Shown here piece by piece: positions 29,115 to 38,557 of a stretch of 64,000 bases of DNA (position 1 is its first letter; the number at the start of each line of letters is the position of its first letter). The stretch comes from Paraburkholderia oxyphila NBRC 105797 (lineage in GTDB: Bacteria; Pseudomonadota; Gammaproteobacteria; Burkholderiales; Burkholderiaceae). The stretch lies in assembly GCF_000685075.1 (NCBI RefSeq), contig NZ_BAYD01000006.1:124001-188000 (forward strand), in the 5' to 3' direction. Below the pieces are notes generated by a model that was given only the letters and a program-made list of their open reading frames with translations, was not told the DNA's origin and did not search any database. The position numbers were made by a program, and so were the translations under genes.

Positions 29115-29142
29115 ATTCTAGCGTGTCTGTAGGGAGTGTCAA
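29115..29142 (-). promoter_or_regulatory. Near-consensus promoter of the second tRNA-Leu
   Basis: On the minus strand TTGACA (29142-29137), a 16-base spacer and TAGAAT (29120-29115). The spacer end ACACGC is shared with the first unit, so the whole unit was duplicated. Confidence 0.85.
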
Positions 29143-29396
29143 GGCCCTTTTGAGAAAAAGTTTCGCGGCCGCCGACGGGCGCGAGTCCCGCGCACGAGTC
29201 TCGCGCGCGGCGCCTTTGCAAGCCTGCATGCTGAATTGCCGGGTGCGGCGCGGGTGTTAGAATGCCTCGCAGCAGTAGAGACGGTATGGCGCAAGCGCTC
29301 GACGCGTCACCGCGCGTGGTGTGCCGCGCAGCGGTGCACCACGGCGCGTCGTCTGTGCCAGCCGCATGTTGCAGCACTCGAAGACCGGGGCGCGGC
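29143..29396. other. Upstream region of rnr
   Basis: No gene is supported between the tRNA-Leu promoter and the rnr start. The rnr promoter is expected here; I cannot pick clear -35/-10 boxes. Confidence 0.4.
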
Positions 29397-31949
29397 ATGA
29401 TTTCCCGTATCCGCGCACTATCCGATGTCCAAGTCACGAGAACAACCATCGACAAGCCCTTGAGCAAATATCCGTATCCGATTCCCAGCCGCGAAGAGAT
29501 CCTCGGCGTGCTGCGGACCAGCGAATCGCCTTGTACCGCGAACGATATCGCCGAGGCGCTGGCCATCAAGCGCCAGGAGCGCGAAGGGTTCTTCAGGCGG
29601 CTCGCCGCGATGGAGCGCGACGCTCAGATCCGGCTCGACTCGCGCGGCCACTATCAGCTTGCGCATCCGTCGAACTTCGTTGCGGGCCGCGTCCAGGGCC
29701 ATCGCGACGGCTACGGCTTCCTCGTGCGCGACGACGGCCAGGACGACCTGTTCCTGCCGCAAGGCGAGATGCAGAAGGTCATGCACAACGACCGCGTGCT
29801 CGCGCGCATCGTCGGCTACGACCGTCGCGGGCGTCCGGAAGGACACATCGTCGAGGTCACGGACCGCGCGAACCGCAGCGTGATCGGGCGCCTGCTGAAC
29901 GAAAACGGCGCGCTCATCGTCGCGCCCGAAGACAAGCGCATCGGCCACGACATCCTCATCACGCAGAACGCGAAGAAGGCCAAGGTCGGCCAGGTCGTGG
30001 TGGTCGAGCTCACCGACTTCCCGAGCCGCCACTCGCAGCCGCTCGGCCGCGTGATGGAAGTGCTCGGCGACATCGACGATCCCGGCATGGAGATCGAGAT
30101 CGCCGTGCGCAAGTACGGCGTGCCGCACGAGTTCAGCAAGGCTGCGCTCGACGAGGCCGCGAAGCTGCCCGATGCCGTGCGTCCCGCCGATATCCGCTAT
30201 CGCGTCGATCTGCGCGACGTGCCGCTCGTCACCATCGACGGCGAAGATGCGCGCGACTTCGACGACGCCGTCTACTGCGAGCCGATCAAGGTCGGGCGCG
30301 GCGACGGCTTCCGTCTGCTCGTGGCCATCGCGGACGTCTCGCACTATGTGCTGCCGGGCGGCGGGCTCGACGTGGACGCCATCGAGCGCAGCACCTCGGT
30401 GTACTTCCCGCGCCGCGTGATTCCGATGCTGCCCGAGAAGCTCTCGAACGGGCTGTGCTCGCTCAATCCGCACGTGGATCGCTGTGTGCTGGTCTGCGAC
30501 ATGGTCATCACCGCGCGCGGCGAGATCAAGGCGTATCAGTTCTATCCTGGCGTGATGCACTCGGCTGCGCGTCTCACGTATACCGAAGTCGCCGCGGTGC
30601 TCAAGAACACCAAGGGGCCGGAGGCGATGCGCCGCGCCGCGCTGCTGCCGCATCTGCAGAACCTCTACAGTGTCTACAAGGCGCTCTTCGCGGCGCGCCA
30701 GAAGCGCGGTGCGATCGACTTCGACACGACCGAGACCTATATCGTCTGCAACGCGCAGGGCAAGATCGAGCAGATCGTGCCGCGTCAGCGCAACGACGCG
30801 CACAAGCTGATCGAGGAGTGCATGCTCGCGGCCAACGTCTGCGCGGCCGACTTCATGAAGCGCAACAAGCATCCGGGCCTGTACCGGGTGCACGCGGGCC
30901 CGAGCGCGGAAAAGCTCGAGAACCTGCGCACCTTCCTGCGCGGCATGGGTCTCTCGCTCGGCGGCGGCGACACGCCTCACGCGAGCGATTACGCGGCCCT
31001 CATGGCGCACATCCGCGACCGGCCCGACGCCCAGATGCTGCAGACGATGCTGCTGCGCTCGATGCAGCAGGCCGTCTACAGCCCGGACAACATCGGCCAC
31101 TTCGGTCTCGCGTACGAAGCCTATGCGCACTTCACGAGCCCGATCCGCCGCTATCCGGACCTGCTCACGCACCGCGCGATCTACGCGATCCTGCAAGGCA
31201 AGAAGTATCAGCCGGCGGCGCCCGAAGGCGTCGAGCTCAACACGGCACTCTCGCCGCGCGCCCGCGCGCTGCAGGCCGAGGACGAAGCGAAGCGCGGCAA
31301 GCGCGCACGCGGCGCGAACACGGCAATCTGGGAAGAACTGGGCCTGCACTGCTCGGCCAACGAGCGCCGCGCCGACGAAGCCTCGCGCGACGTCGAGGCC
31401 TGGCTCAAGTGCTATTTCATGCGCGACAAGCTCGGCGAGGAATACGGCGGGATGGTGAGCGGCGTGACGTCGTTCGGCATTTTCGTGCAGCTCGATTCGC
31501 TGTTCATCGAAGGCCTCGTGCATGTGACGGAACTGGGCTCGGACTATTTCCAGTACGACGAGATCAAGAACGAGCTGCGCGGCGAGCGCACCGGCATCCG
31601 CTACCGTCTTTCGGACCGCGTGCGCGTGCAGGTGAGCCGCGTCGATCTCGACGCGCGCAAGATCGACTTCCGCCTCGTGCGCGACACGCCGGTCAAGCCC
31701 GCCATGAATCGCGGCCCGCAGGGCCAGCAGCAGGAGCGCGGTGCGCCGGACGGCGGTCCGCGCGTGCGGTCGATGCCTCAGGGGCCAGGCGGTCAAGGCG
31801 GTGATGACGTGCGGCGCAAGAAGGCCGCACCCGCGCCGAGCGCCGCCGTGAAGGAAGCGCGCGCAGCGCGCAGCGCGGCCAAGACCGCGAAAAAGCGCGC
31901 GGCGTCGAAGGCGGCGGCCAAGAAGTCTTCGCCGCGCAAGAAGCGCTGA
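29397..31949 (+). CDS. rnr: Ribonuclease R
   Basis: The protein has 850 residues from the ATG at 29397; an in-frame TTG at 29460 (LSKYPYPIPSREE) is an alternative start. Domains in order: a winged helix at about 25-90, cold-shock OB folds at about 100-260, the RNB nuclease core at about 285-610 with the metal-binding aspartates in IDGEDARDFDDAVY, and an S1 domain at about 685-770 (GEEYGGMVSGVTSFGIFVQL). The last 50 residues are a Lys/Ala-rich tail. RNase R degrades structured RNA 3' to 5' processively. A hairpin terminator candidate follows, and rlmB is the next gene. Confidence 0.95.
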   Translation: MISRIRALSDVQVTRTTIDKPLSKYPYPIPSREEILGVLRTSESPCTANDIAEALAIKRQEREGFFRRLAAMERDAQIRLDSRGHYQLAHPSNFVAGRVQGHRDGYGFLVRDDGQDDLFLPQGEMQKVMHNDRVLARIVGYDRRGRPEGHIVEVTDRANRSVIGRLLNENGALIVAPEDKRIGHDILITQNAKKAKVGQVVVVELTDFPSRHSQPLGRVMEVLGDIDDPGMEIEIAVRKYGVPHEFSKAALDEAAKLPDAVRPADIRYRVDLRDVPLVTIDGEDARDFDDAVYCEPIKVGRGDGFRLLVAIADVSHYVLPGGGLDVDAIERSTSVYFPRRVIPMLPEKLSNGLCSLNPHVDRCVLVCDMVITARGEIKAYQFYPGVMHSAARLTYTEVAAVLKNTKGPEAMRRAALLPHLQNLYSVYKALFAARQKRGAIDFDTTETYIVCNAQGKIEQIVPRQRNDAHKLIEECMLAANVCAADFMKRNKHPGLYRVHAGPSAEKLENLRTFLRGMGLSLGGGDTPHASDYAALMAHIRDRPDAQMLQTMLLRSMQQAVYSPDNIGHFGLAYEAYAHFTSPIRRYPDLLTHRAIYAILQGKKYQPAAPEGVELNTALSPRARALQAEDEAKRGKRARGANTAIWEELGLHCSANERRADEASRDVEAWLKCYFMRDKLGEEYGGMVSGVTSFGIFVQLDSLFIEGLVHVTELGSDYFQYDEIKNELRGERTGIRYRLSDRVRVQVSRVDLDARKIDFRLVRDTPVKPAMNRGPQGQQQERGAPDGGPRVRSMPQGPGGQGGDDVRRKKAAPAPSAAVKEARAARSAAKTAKKRAASKAAAKKSSPRKKR

Positions 31950-31990
31950 AGCCGTGCTGCGCGCGTGGGCGCGCAGCGTATGTAGCACCC

Positions 31991-32031
31991 ATGCGCCGCG
32001 CCGCGAATGCCGCGCGGCGCATGTTCGTTTG
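31991..32031 (+). terminator. Probable terminator after rnr
   Basis: ATGCGCCGCG (31991-32000) pairs with CGCGGCGCAT (32013-32022), followed by GTTCGTTTG. The T-run is short, so termination may be partial. Confidence 0.5.
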
Positions 32032-32195
32032 ACCAGACACGCCGTGACTGCCGCCGATGCGGCCATCGAGGTGGCCGCAGGCGCGGGCACGGCGTGACCC
32101 GGACCGCGCGTCGGCCGGCGGAATCACACTCGTTCGCGGCGAAAGGCGCCGTGCCTTGCGCGTCGCGAACCGTTCATCAGGGGTTGTATCAAGTC

Positions 32196-32939
32196 ATGTC
32201 ACGTCTCAAGGTTCTTTACGGCTTTCATGCGGTGACCGCGCGCTTGCGGCACGACGCGTCCACGGTCGAGGATGTCTACTACGACACGACGCGGCGCGAC
32301 CGCCGCATGCAGGATTTCCTGCACGCCGCGAAGGACGCGGGCGTGCGCGTCATCGCCGCGGACGAGACGCGCCTGTGGGGCCTCGCGCGCACGGAGCGTC
32401 ATCAGGGCGTGGTCGCGCGCGTGCACGATCTGCCGCTCGCCCAGAACCTGGCCGAGCTGCTCGACGGCATCCAGGGATCGCCGCTGTTGCTCGTGCTCGA
32501 CGGCGTGACCGATCCGCACAACCTCGGTGCCTGTCTGCGCGTGGCCGATGCCGCCGGCGCGCACGCGGTGATCGCGCCGCGCGACCGCGCCGTGGGCCTG
32601 AACGCCACGGCAGCGAAGGTGGCGAGCGGCGCCGCCGACACGGTCCCGTACATCACCGTCACGAACCTGGCGCGCGCATTGCGCGAGTTGAAGGACGCGG
32701 GCGTGTGGGTGGTCGGCACGGCCGGCGACGCGAGCGTGAGCCTCTACGAGACGAAGCTCGACGGCCCCGTCGCGCTCGTGCTGGGCGCCGAAGGCGAGGG
32801 CATGCGCCGCCTCACGCGCGAAACCTGCGACGAGGTCATGCAGATTCCGATGGCGGGCACGGTCGAGAGCCTGAACGTTTCGGTGGCTTCGGGGGTGTGC
32901 CTGTTCGAGGCGGTGCGTCAACGCGCGGCCGCGCGCTGA
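32196..32939 (+). CDS. rlmB: 23S rRNA (guanosine-2'-O-)-methyltransferase RlmB
   Basis: The protein has 247 residues and is a SpoU-type trefoil-knot methyltransferase. The N-terminal substrate-binding domain ([12 protein letters not shown]..) precedes motif 1 [18 protein letters not shown], motif 2 [15 protein letters not shown] and motif 3 [22 protein letters not shown]. It methylates G2251 of 23S rRNA using S-adenosylmethionine. Pairing of rnr with rlmB is a conserved arrangement in proteobacteria. The ATG at 32196 matches the family N-terminus. Confidence 0.95.
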   Translation: MSRLKVLYGFHAVTARLRHDASTVEDVYYDTTRRDRRMQDFLHAAKDAGVRVIAADETRLWGLARTERHQGVVARVHDLPLAQNLAELLDGIQGSPLLLVLDGVTDPHNLGACLRVADAAGAHAVIAPRDRAVGLNATAAKVASGAADTVPYITVTNLARALRELKDAGVWVVGTAGDASVSLYETKLDGPVALVLGAEGEGMRRLTRETCDEVMQIPMAGTVESLNVSVASGVCLFEAVRQRAAAR

Positions 32940-33153
32940 CGCGTCTGGCCCATGACGGTGCTGCGCAAGGCGAGCCCCTGCGATGGGGTTCGCGATCGCG
33001 AAAACGCGCGTTGAACCGCGGCTCGAGGCGGCAAGACCTCCCTTATCGGAGCCCTGCGCGAAGCACTGCGGGCGTAGTCGCGGCTGCGGCCTCCCGCAAC
33101 TCCGGTAAACTAGGCGTTTTCCGCGTTTTTCTCTCCTCGGGCAGTTCCCCATC

Positions 33154-33849
33154 ATGACTCAAGACGAACTCAAGAAACTGGTCGGCCAGGCCGCCGCCGA
33201 CTATGTCAACGCGCACGTGCCGGAAGGCGCCGTGATTGGCGTCGGCACCGGCTCGACCGCGAACTGCTTCATCGACGCGCTGGCTGCCAGCAAGGGCCGC
33301 TACCGCGGCGCCGTGTCGAGCTCGGTCGCGACCACCGCGCGCCTCGAAGCGCACGGCTTCAAGATCTTCGACCTGAACGAAATCGAATCGCTGCCCGTGT
33401 ACGTGGACGGCGCCGACGAGATTGACGCGTCGGGCGCGATGATCAAGGGCGGCGGCGGGGCGCTGACGCGCGAGAAGATCGTCGCCTCGGTGTCGGAGGT
33501 GTTCGTGTGCATCGCCGACGCGAGCAAGCGCGTGGAGGTGCTCGGCCAGTTCCCGCTGCCCATCGAAGTCGTGCCGATGGCGCGCACGGCCATCGGCCGC
33601 CGCGTGACGGCGCTCGGCGGCGTGCCGGTGCTGCGCGTGCAGAAGGACGGCTCGCCCTTCATCACCGACAACGGCAACGAGATTCTCGACGTGAAGGGCC
33701 TGCGCATCAGCGACCCGCGCACGCTCGAGGCGCACGTCAACGCATGGCCCGGTGTCGTGACCGTGGGCCTGTTCGCGGCACGCGGCGCCGACCTGTGCCT
33801 GCTGGGCGGCGAAGCGGGCGTCGAGCGCGTCGAATACCGCAAGGGCTGA
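33154..33849 (+). CDS. rpiA: Ribose-5-phosphate isomerase A
   Basis: The protein has 231 residues. It has the phosphate-binding [15 protein letters not shown] near residue 27, the catalytic DGADEID near 85 and [14 protein letters not shown] near 98 with the active-site Lys. It interconverts ribose-5-phosphate and ribulose-5-phosphate in the pentose phosphate pathway. It follows rlmB by 214 bases on the same strand. Confidence 0.96.
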   Translation: MTQDELKKLVGQAAADYVNAHVPEGAVIGVGTGSTANCFIDALAASKGRYRGAVSSSVATTARLEAHGFKIFDLNEIESLPVYVDGADEIDASGAMIKGGGGALTREKIVASVSEVFVCIADASKRVEVLGQFPLPIEVVPMARTAIGRRVTALGGVPVLRVQKDGSPFITDNGNEILDVKGLRISDPRTLEAHVNAWPGVVTVGLFAARGADLCLLGGEAGVERVEYRKG

Positions 33850-34147
33850 TCGCGCGCGCGAGCGGCGGCGCACCAAGCCGTGCGATAACCCGCGCGTATG
33901 CCGTTGCGCGGTGCGCGGGCCGCCGCTCGCTTTCGACTGGGTGCGAGGCGCACTGCTGGGCACCTGCGGGCGCAAAGGCGTCAAACGAACCTTTCCGTCG
34001 CGCGCAAAAATCAATCAGGCATCCTGATTAGCTGGCCCTGTTGCGACACGGGTCAACCGGCAAGGTGTGCCCAGGCGGGCACGCCTTGCCAACACAGCCA
34101 TCGAGACGAGTCAGCGCGCGACTGCCGGGCCGCGGCCCGGCGCGCGC

Positions 34148-34882
34148 TCATTCCACCGTTTCTGCCTGCTGAAGGCGCGGCAGCAGGCGGTCGAACTCGC
34201 GGCGCACGAGGCCGTAGCACTCGCAGGCGCGGGCTTCGAGGCCCTTGCGGTCGAGCACGCGGATGCGGCCGCGGCTGTGGTGGATCAGACCTTCGTCGTG
34301 CAGCTTGCCCGCCGCTTCGGTGATGCCTTCGCGGCGCACGCCGAGCATGTCGGCGATGAGCTGCTGCGTGACCGTCAGGTCGTTCGACGCCACGCGGTCC
34401 ACCTCGATCAGCAGCCAGCGGCACAGCTGCTTGCTGAGCGAGTGATGGCGGTTGCAGGCAGCGGTCTGCGCCACTTGCGTGAGCAGCGCGTGCATGTAGA
34501 GCAGCATGAGGCGGCGCAGGAAATCCGAGCGCGCGAACTGCTGTCGGAGGCTCTGTGCGCTCATGCGATACGCGAAGCCCGAGCACTGCACCTGCACGCG
34601 ATTGGGCATGGTTTCGCCGCCCGTGAGCACGGGCACGCCGGTCATGCCTTCGCGGCCGACCGCGGCAATTTCCACGGAGCTGCCGTCTTCCATCGTAGAA
34701 AGCATGGAGATGATCGCCGTCGTCGGAAAGTAGACGTGGTGAATGCGCTGGCCGGAATCGCAAAGCAGTTGTTCGGTGCGCAGATGGACGAGTTCGAGAT
34801 GCGGTGCGAGTGCTTGCCACTCGTGCGACGGCAATGCGCCGAGCAGGTGGTTGCCGTGCAGGTCCGATTGAAGGGTCAACAT
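34148..34882 (-). CDS. Crp/Fnr-family transcriptional regulator
   Basis: The protein has 244 residues. An N-terminal cyclic-nucleotide-like beta domain at about 15-130 (FPTTAIISMLSTMEDGSSVEIAAVGREGMTGVPVL) is followed by a dimerisation helix and a winged helix at about 165-225 (LTVTQQLIADMLGVRREGITEAAGKL). The N-terminal Fe-S cysteines of Fnr are absent, and the cAMP-contact residues of Crp are not kept, so the effector is unknown. It may respond to growth or respiratory signals. GAGGAC precedes the ATG. Confidence 0.85.
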   Translation of the reverse strand: MLTLQSDLHGNHLLGALPSHEWQALAPHLELVHLRTEQLLCDSGQRIHHVYFPTTAIISMLSTMEDGSSVEIAAVGREGMTGVPVLTGGETMPNRVQVQCSGFAYRMSAQSLRQQFARSDFLRRLMLLYMHALLTQVAQTAACNRHHSLSKQLCRWLLIEVDRVASNDLTVTQQLIADMLGVRREGITEAAGKLHDEGLIHHSRGRIRVLDRKGLEARACECYGLVRREFDRLLPRLQQAETVE

Positions 34883-35672
34883 GATTGGTCCTCGTGCGAA
34901 GCAGCTCTCGCCGCCCCTTGTCTTGTCATTCCGGCCGCCGAATCCTTTGTTGTATGCCGCTTCCCGTAGCGGCTATTGGTTCGTCGTGCCGGCCCCATAG
35001 TCCCGAGTGCGTTCGCGATATCGTTGTATGCGTCACGCCTGTGTGGCGCTTCCCACTAAGCAGGGGGTGTGCCAGAACGTCGCAAACCTCGTGCTTGCGC
35101 GGCTTTGCGGGCGCTATGCACTGAGCGCGCCGGTGTAACGCCGGGTTTTTGTTTCAAATATGTACGATGCCTCACCGGCGCGCAGCCGCCTGCCGAGCTT
35201 CCGGAAAATAGGCAAGTGTTTGAATTATTTGAGTTATTCGGGCCTGTGGAGGGCGTGTTCGAAAATGACTCCATGCTGAAACATGCGCACCCGGGGCGGA
35301 TGGCCGAGCGGCCGGGGCGTGTGCGGAACGGTTCGAAATTGAATCAGCTGTGTTGCACCGCAGGCGATCTGCGCAGAAACGTTCGCTCGTGAAACATGAC
35401 GGCGTTACGATGCGTCACGTTACGCAGGGCACGGCGGACCAGCAGGCCAGGCGTTGCCCGCGCAACGGCCCGGCAAGCGCGACGCGTGCGTGCGCAAGCG
35501 CCGTTTCGTCCGCTCGCGCGCCGCCTGTGCGCTAGCGAGCAACCAGTGTGGGTATGCGTACAGAATCGCCCGCTGCGCTTTGCTCCAATGGAGTCCGAAC
35601 ACCGAGGGGCGCGTGGGCCGCATGGCGCGCGCGTCCGTCGGGGACCAGACATCCGAACGGGGAGCTTCCTGC
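34883..35672. other. Long intergenic region before the GDP-mannose gene
   Basis: In these 790 bases I find no convincing gene. A small CCGG-based hairpin followed by GGTTTTTG lies near 35129-35149, and an AT-rich patch near 35215-35245 is a possible promoter zone for the downstream manC-type gene. Confidence 0.45.
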
Positions 35673-37283
35673 ATGAACCAGGTCGTTACGCCGGCCGGCT
35701 TGATTGCCGCTGCCAATGAACCCGAAGTTGCGCTCGTCGTCCAGCCCGTGGTGCTGGCAGGTGGTTCGGGCACGCGGCTGTGGCCGCTCTCGCGCGAACA
35801 TTGCCCGAAGCAGTTGATCGACTTGCTCGACGGCGAGTCGCTGCTCGAAGCCACCGTGCGCCGCCTCGATGGCGTGTACGCGCGCGGCGGCGTGCAGGTG
35901 CGCAAGGCGCCGCCGCTCGTGGTGAGCAGCGAAGAGCTGCGCCACATGACGGCCGACCGGCTCGGCCGCACGGGCATGGCGGCGCGCGTCGTGTTCGAGC
36001 CGGTCGCGCGCAATACCGCGCCGGCGCTCACCGTTGCCGCGCTCGCCGCATGCGCGGCGCAGGCCGTGGAGAAAACCACGGAGAAAGCAGCGCAAACGGC
36101 AACGGCAAAGGTAAAAGCGCCGGAAAACGACAGCGATCCGATTCTGGTCGCGATGCCCGCCGATCATCTGATCGCCGATCGTGCCGCGTTTGCCGCCGCG
36201 CTCGAAGACGCGGTGACCTACGCGGCGCGCGGCGCGATCGTCACGCTCGGCGTGCCGCCGCAACGGGCGGAAACGGGCTACGGCTACATTGGCGCCGGGA
36301 CGACGCTCGGCGCAAGCGGGGCGCGCACCATCGAGCGTTTCGTCGAAAAGCCCGATGCCGATGTCGCCGCACGCTACGTCGCCTCGGGCGACTACTGGTG
36401 GAACAGCGGCATTTTCGTGGTGCGCGCCTCGGTGTGGCTCGCGGCCATCGCGCGCTGCCGGCCCGCCATCGCGGCGCAGTGCGCGCTGGCTTTCGAGCGG
36501 GCGTGCATCGACGCGGACGGCGCGGTCCATCTCGACGCGGCGGCGCTCGCCGCGTGTCCTGCCGATTCGATCGACTACGCGGTGATGGAATCCGTGGGCG
36601 CCGACGCGCGCCTCGCGGGCGTGGTCGTGCCGCTCGTGGCGGGCTGGTCGGACGTCGGCGCGTGGGACGCGGTCTGGCAGGTCTCCGAGAAGGACGCGAG
36701 CGGCAACGTCGCGCGCGGGCGCGTGCTGTTCGAAGACTCGAGCGAAAGCTTCGCGCATTCGGATGGCCGGCTCGTCGCCTGCGTGGGCGTGCACAACGTG
36801 GTGGTGGTGGAGACGGCCGATGCCGTGCTGGTCGCGGCCAAGGATCGGGTGCAGAGCGTCAGGGCGATCGTCGGCAAGCTCAAGGCGCAGCGCGGCGAGG
36901 AGGCGCAGCATCATCGCCGCGTCGAGCGGCCGTGGGGCTGCTACGACTCGGTCGATCGCGGGGAGCGCTTTCAGGTCAAGCGCATCGTCGTGAAGCCGGG
37001 CGGGCGGCTCTCGTTGCAGATGCATCATCATCGCGCCGAGCACTGGGTGGTCGTGCGCGGCACGGCGCGCGTCACGCGCGGCGACGACGTGTTCCTGATC
37101 TCGGAGAACGAGTCCACTTACATTCCGCTCGGCGTGAAGCACCGGCTCGAAAATCCGGGCAAGACGCCGCTCGAGATCATCGAGGTGCAGTCGGGCGGCT
37201 ATCTCGGCGAAGACGACATCGTGCGCTTCGACGATCAGTACGGACGTGCGGGAGAACACGCTGGCACTACCACGCCGCGTTGA
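35673..37283 (+). CDS. manC: Mannose-1-phosphate guanylyltransferase / mannose-6-phosphate isomerase
   Basis: The protein has 536 residues and is bifunctional. The nucleotidyltransferase half has VLAGGSGTRLWPLSREHCPKQ near residue 26, AMPADHLI near 160, and IERFVEKPD. The C-terminal half is a cupin isomerase with RPWGCYDSVDRGERFQVKRI, LSLQMHHHRAEHWVVV and NESTYIPLGVKHRLENPG. It makes GDP-mannose for exopolysaccharides or rhamnose/fucose derivatives. An odd Lys/Glu/Ala-rich insert (EKTTEKAAQTATAKVKAP) lies near residue 134, absent from typical homologues. GGGGAG precedes the ATG. No other polysaccharide genes are adjacent. Confidence 0.92.
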   Translation: MNQVVTPAGLIAAANEPEVALVVQPVVLAGGSGTRLWPLSREHCPKQLIDLLDGESLLEATVRRLDGVYARGGVQVRKAPPLVVSSEELRHMTADRLGRTGMAARVVFEPVARNTAPALTVAALAACAAQAVEKTTEKAAQTATAKVKAPENDSDPILVAMPADHLIADRAAFAAALEDAVTYAARGAIVTLGVPPQRAETGYGYIGAGTTLGASGARTIERFVEKPDADVAARYVASGDYWWNSGIFVVRASVWLAAIARCRPAIAAQCALAFERACIDADGAVHLDAAALAACPADSIDYAVMESVGADARLAGVVVPLVAGWSDVGAWDAVWQVSEKDASGNVARGRVLFEDSSESFAHSDGRLVACVGVHNVVVVETADAVLVAAKDRVQSVRAIVGKLKAQRGEEAQHHRRVERPWGCYDSVDRGERFQVKRIVVKPGGRLSLQMHHHRAEHWVVVRGTARVTRGDDVFLISENESTYIPLGVKHRLENPGKTPLEIIEVQSGGYLGEDDIVRFDDQYGRAGEHAGTTTPR

Positions 37284-37358
37284 GGCAAACTCCCCGGGCA
37301 GCAACTGCATATGCACAGCAGGACGGTGCCGATGATGGCGCAGCCGCATGACACAACA

Positions 37359-37396
37359 GTAAGCGGTCGATTCATACAGACTGCTTACGAATCGAC
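37359..37396. promoter_or_regulatory. Two overlapping inverted repeats with pseudoknot-like topology
   Basis: GTAAGCGGTC (37359-37368) pairs with GACTGCTTAC (37379-37388) with one mismatch. GTCGATTC (37366-37373) pairs perfectly with GAATCGAC (37389-37396). The order A-B-A'-B' allows an H-type pseudoknot or two exclusive structures. It lies 76 bases after manC and 220 bases before the next regulator gene. The rest of the 332-base gap shows nothing further. Confidence 0.45.
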
Positions 37397-37615
37397 AACG
37401 AAAAACTGTACATCACAAGATTCGGGAAACGAAAGGGCTGATCGGGGAAAGGCTCGTACGAACTGGGCGTTTGTCGCGTGATTTTTGCGTCAGGAGATAT
37501 CCTGGCTGGCGGATTATGCAATTCGCATGGCAACGTATGACTAGGTTCGACGAAGCACGAGTGCCCGCGCTGCAACCGTCAAACAGGGCGATTACGCCGC
37601 ATCGGGGGAGGGGTC

Positions 37616-38335
37616 ATGGAACTGGGGAATAAGGAACGCTCACTCGTGAGCAAGGTCATGGATGGCCTGATTTCGGGCATCGTCGAGGAACGTTACGGCG
37701 CGATCCTGCCGCCGCAGGACGTCCTGTCCAAGGAGTTCGACGTGAGCCGCACGGTCATGCGCGAAGCGCTGTCCATGTTGCTCGCGCGTCACATGCTCGA
37801 CGTGCGGCCCAAGATCGGCACGCGCATCAGGCCCATGCGCGACTGGCGCATGATCGACGAAGACGTGGTGAGCTGGCGCTTTCGCGCGAAGCCGGACAAG
37901 ACCTTCCTGCGCGACGTAATCGAGTTCCGTGCGCTGATCGAGCCGGCCGCGTGCGCGCTCGCGGCGGAGCGCGCGAGCGCGGCGGACCTGACGGGCATGC
38001 GCGACGCCTTCGAGGCGCTGCGCCAGACGAGTCCCGGCGACGCCGGCTGCGAAGCGGCCGACACGCTCTTGCACACACGCATTCTCGCGGCGAGCGGCAA
38101 TCAGTTCTATCAGCAGATGGCGGCGATCATTCGCGGCGCGCTCACGCTCGTCAATCCCATCCTGAGCCAGCGCGAGGACGGCTGGCTCAATGTCGTCAAC
38201 GCGCACGGCACCGTGGTCGACGCGATCGAGCGGCGTGCGCCCGAGGAAGCGCGCGCGGCCGCCGCGGCGATGATCGCGCTCACCGCCGACGAACTCCACC
38301 GCTCACTTGCGCCCGAGGCCGTCGAGCCGCGCTAG
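37616..38335 (+). CDS. GntR-family (FadR-type) transcriptional regulator
   Basis: The protein has 239 residues. The winged helix at about 10-75 contains ILPPQDVLSKEFDVSRTVMREALSMLLARHML. The FCD domain follows with FRALIEPAACALAAERASAADL and VNAHGTVVDAIERRAPEEA. Such regulators often control sugar-acid catabolism. A very strong ribosome site GGGGGAGGGG lies before the ATG. It lies 222 bases upstream of a Gfo/Idh/MocA oxidoreductase gene on the same strand, which is a likely target. Confidence 0.87.
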   Translation: MELGNKERSLVSKVMDGLISGIVEERYGAILPPQDVLSKEFDVSRTVMREALSMLLARHMLDVRPKIGTRIRPMRDWRMIDEDVVSWRFRAKPDKTFLRDVIEFRALIEPAACALAAERASAADLTGMRDAFEALRQTSPGDAGCEAADTLLHTRILAASGNQFYQQMAAIIRGALTLVNPILSQREDGWLNVVNAHGTVVDAIERRAPEEARAAAAAMIALTADELHRSLAPEAVEPR

Positions 38336-38557
38336 CGCGCCTTGTCCATTTCCTGCACGCGCTGCCCGATGTTTGATGTCGGGCGGCGCGTTGCCTTGCC
38401 TGCCAGGTTGCCTGCGAAGTTGCATGCGCGCGTGCGAGCCAGTATCGTGCGAGTCTTTGCCTTTTCGCGCCCCGCGCGCTGATGAGGCGGATGACGTAAC
38501 ACGCTGACGCGAACAGCGTGCGGCAATCAGCGATACGACGGCAATACGAGGCAAGGC

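Noticed and set aside
29418..32090. Long minus-strand open frame opposite rnr
   Set aside because: It mirrors the RNase R gene in the complementary frame and has no ribosome site or known motif.
35532..37349. Minus-strand open frame opposite manC
   Set aside because: It has His/Arg-rich shadow composition, while the plus strand has clear GDP-mannose enzyme motifs.
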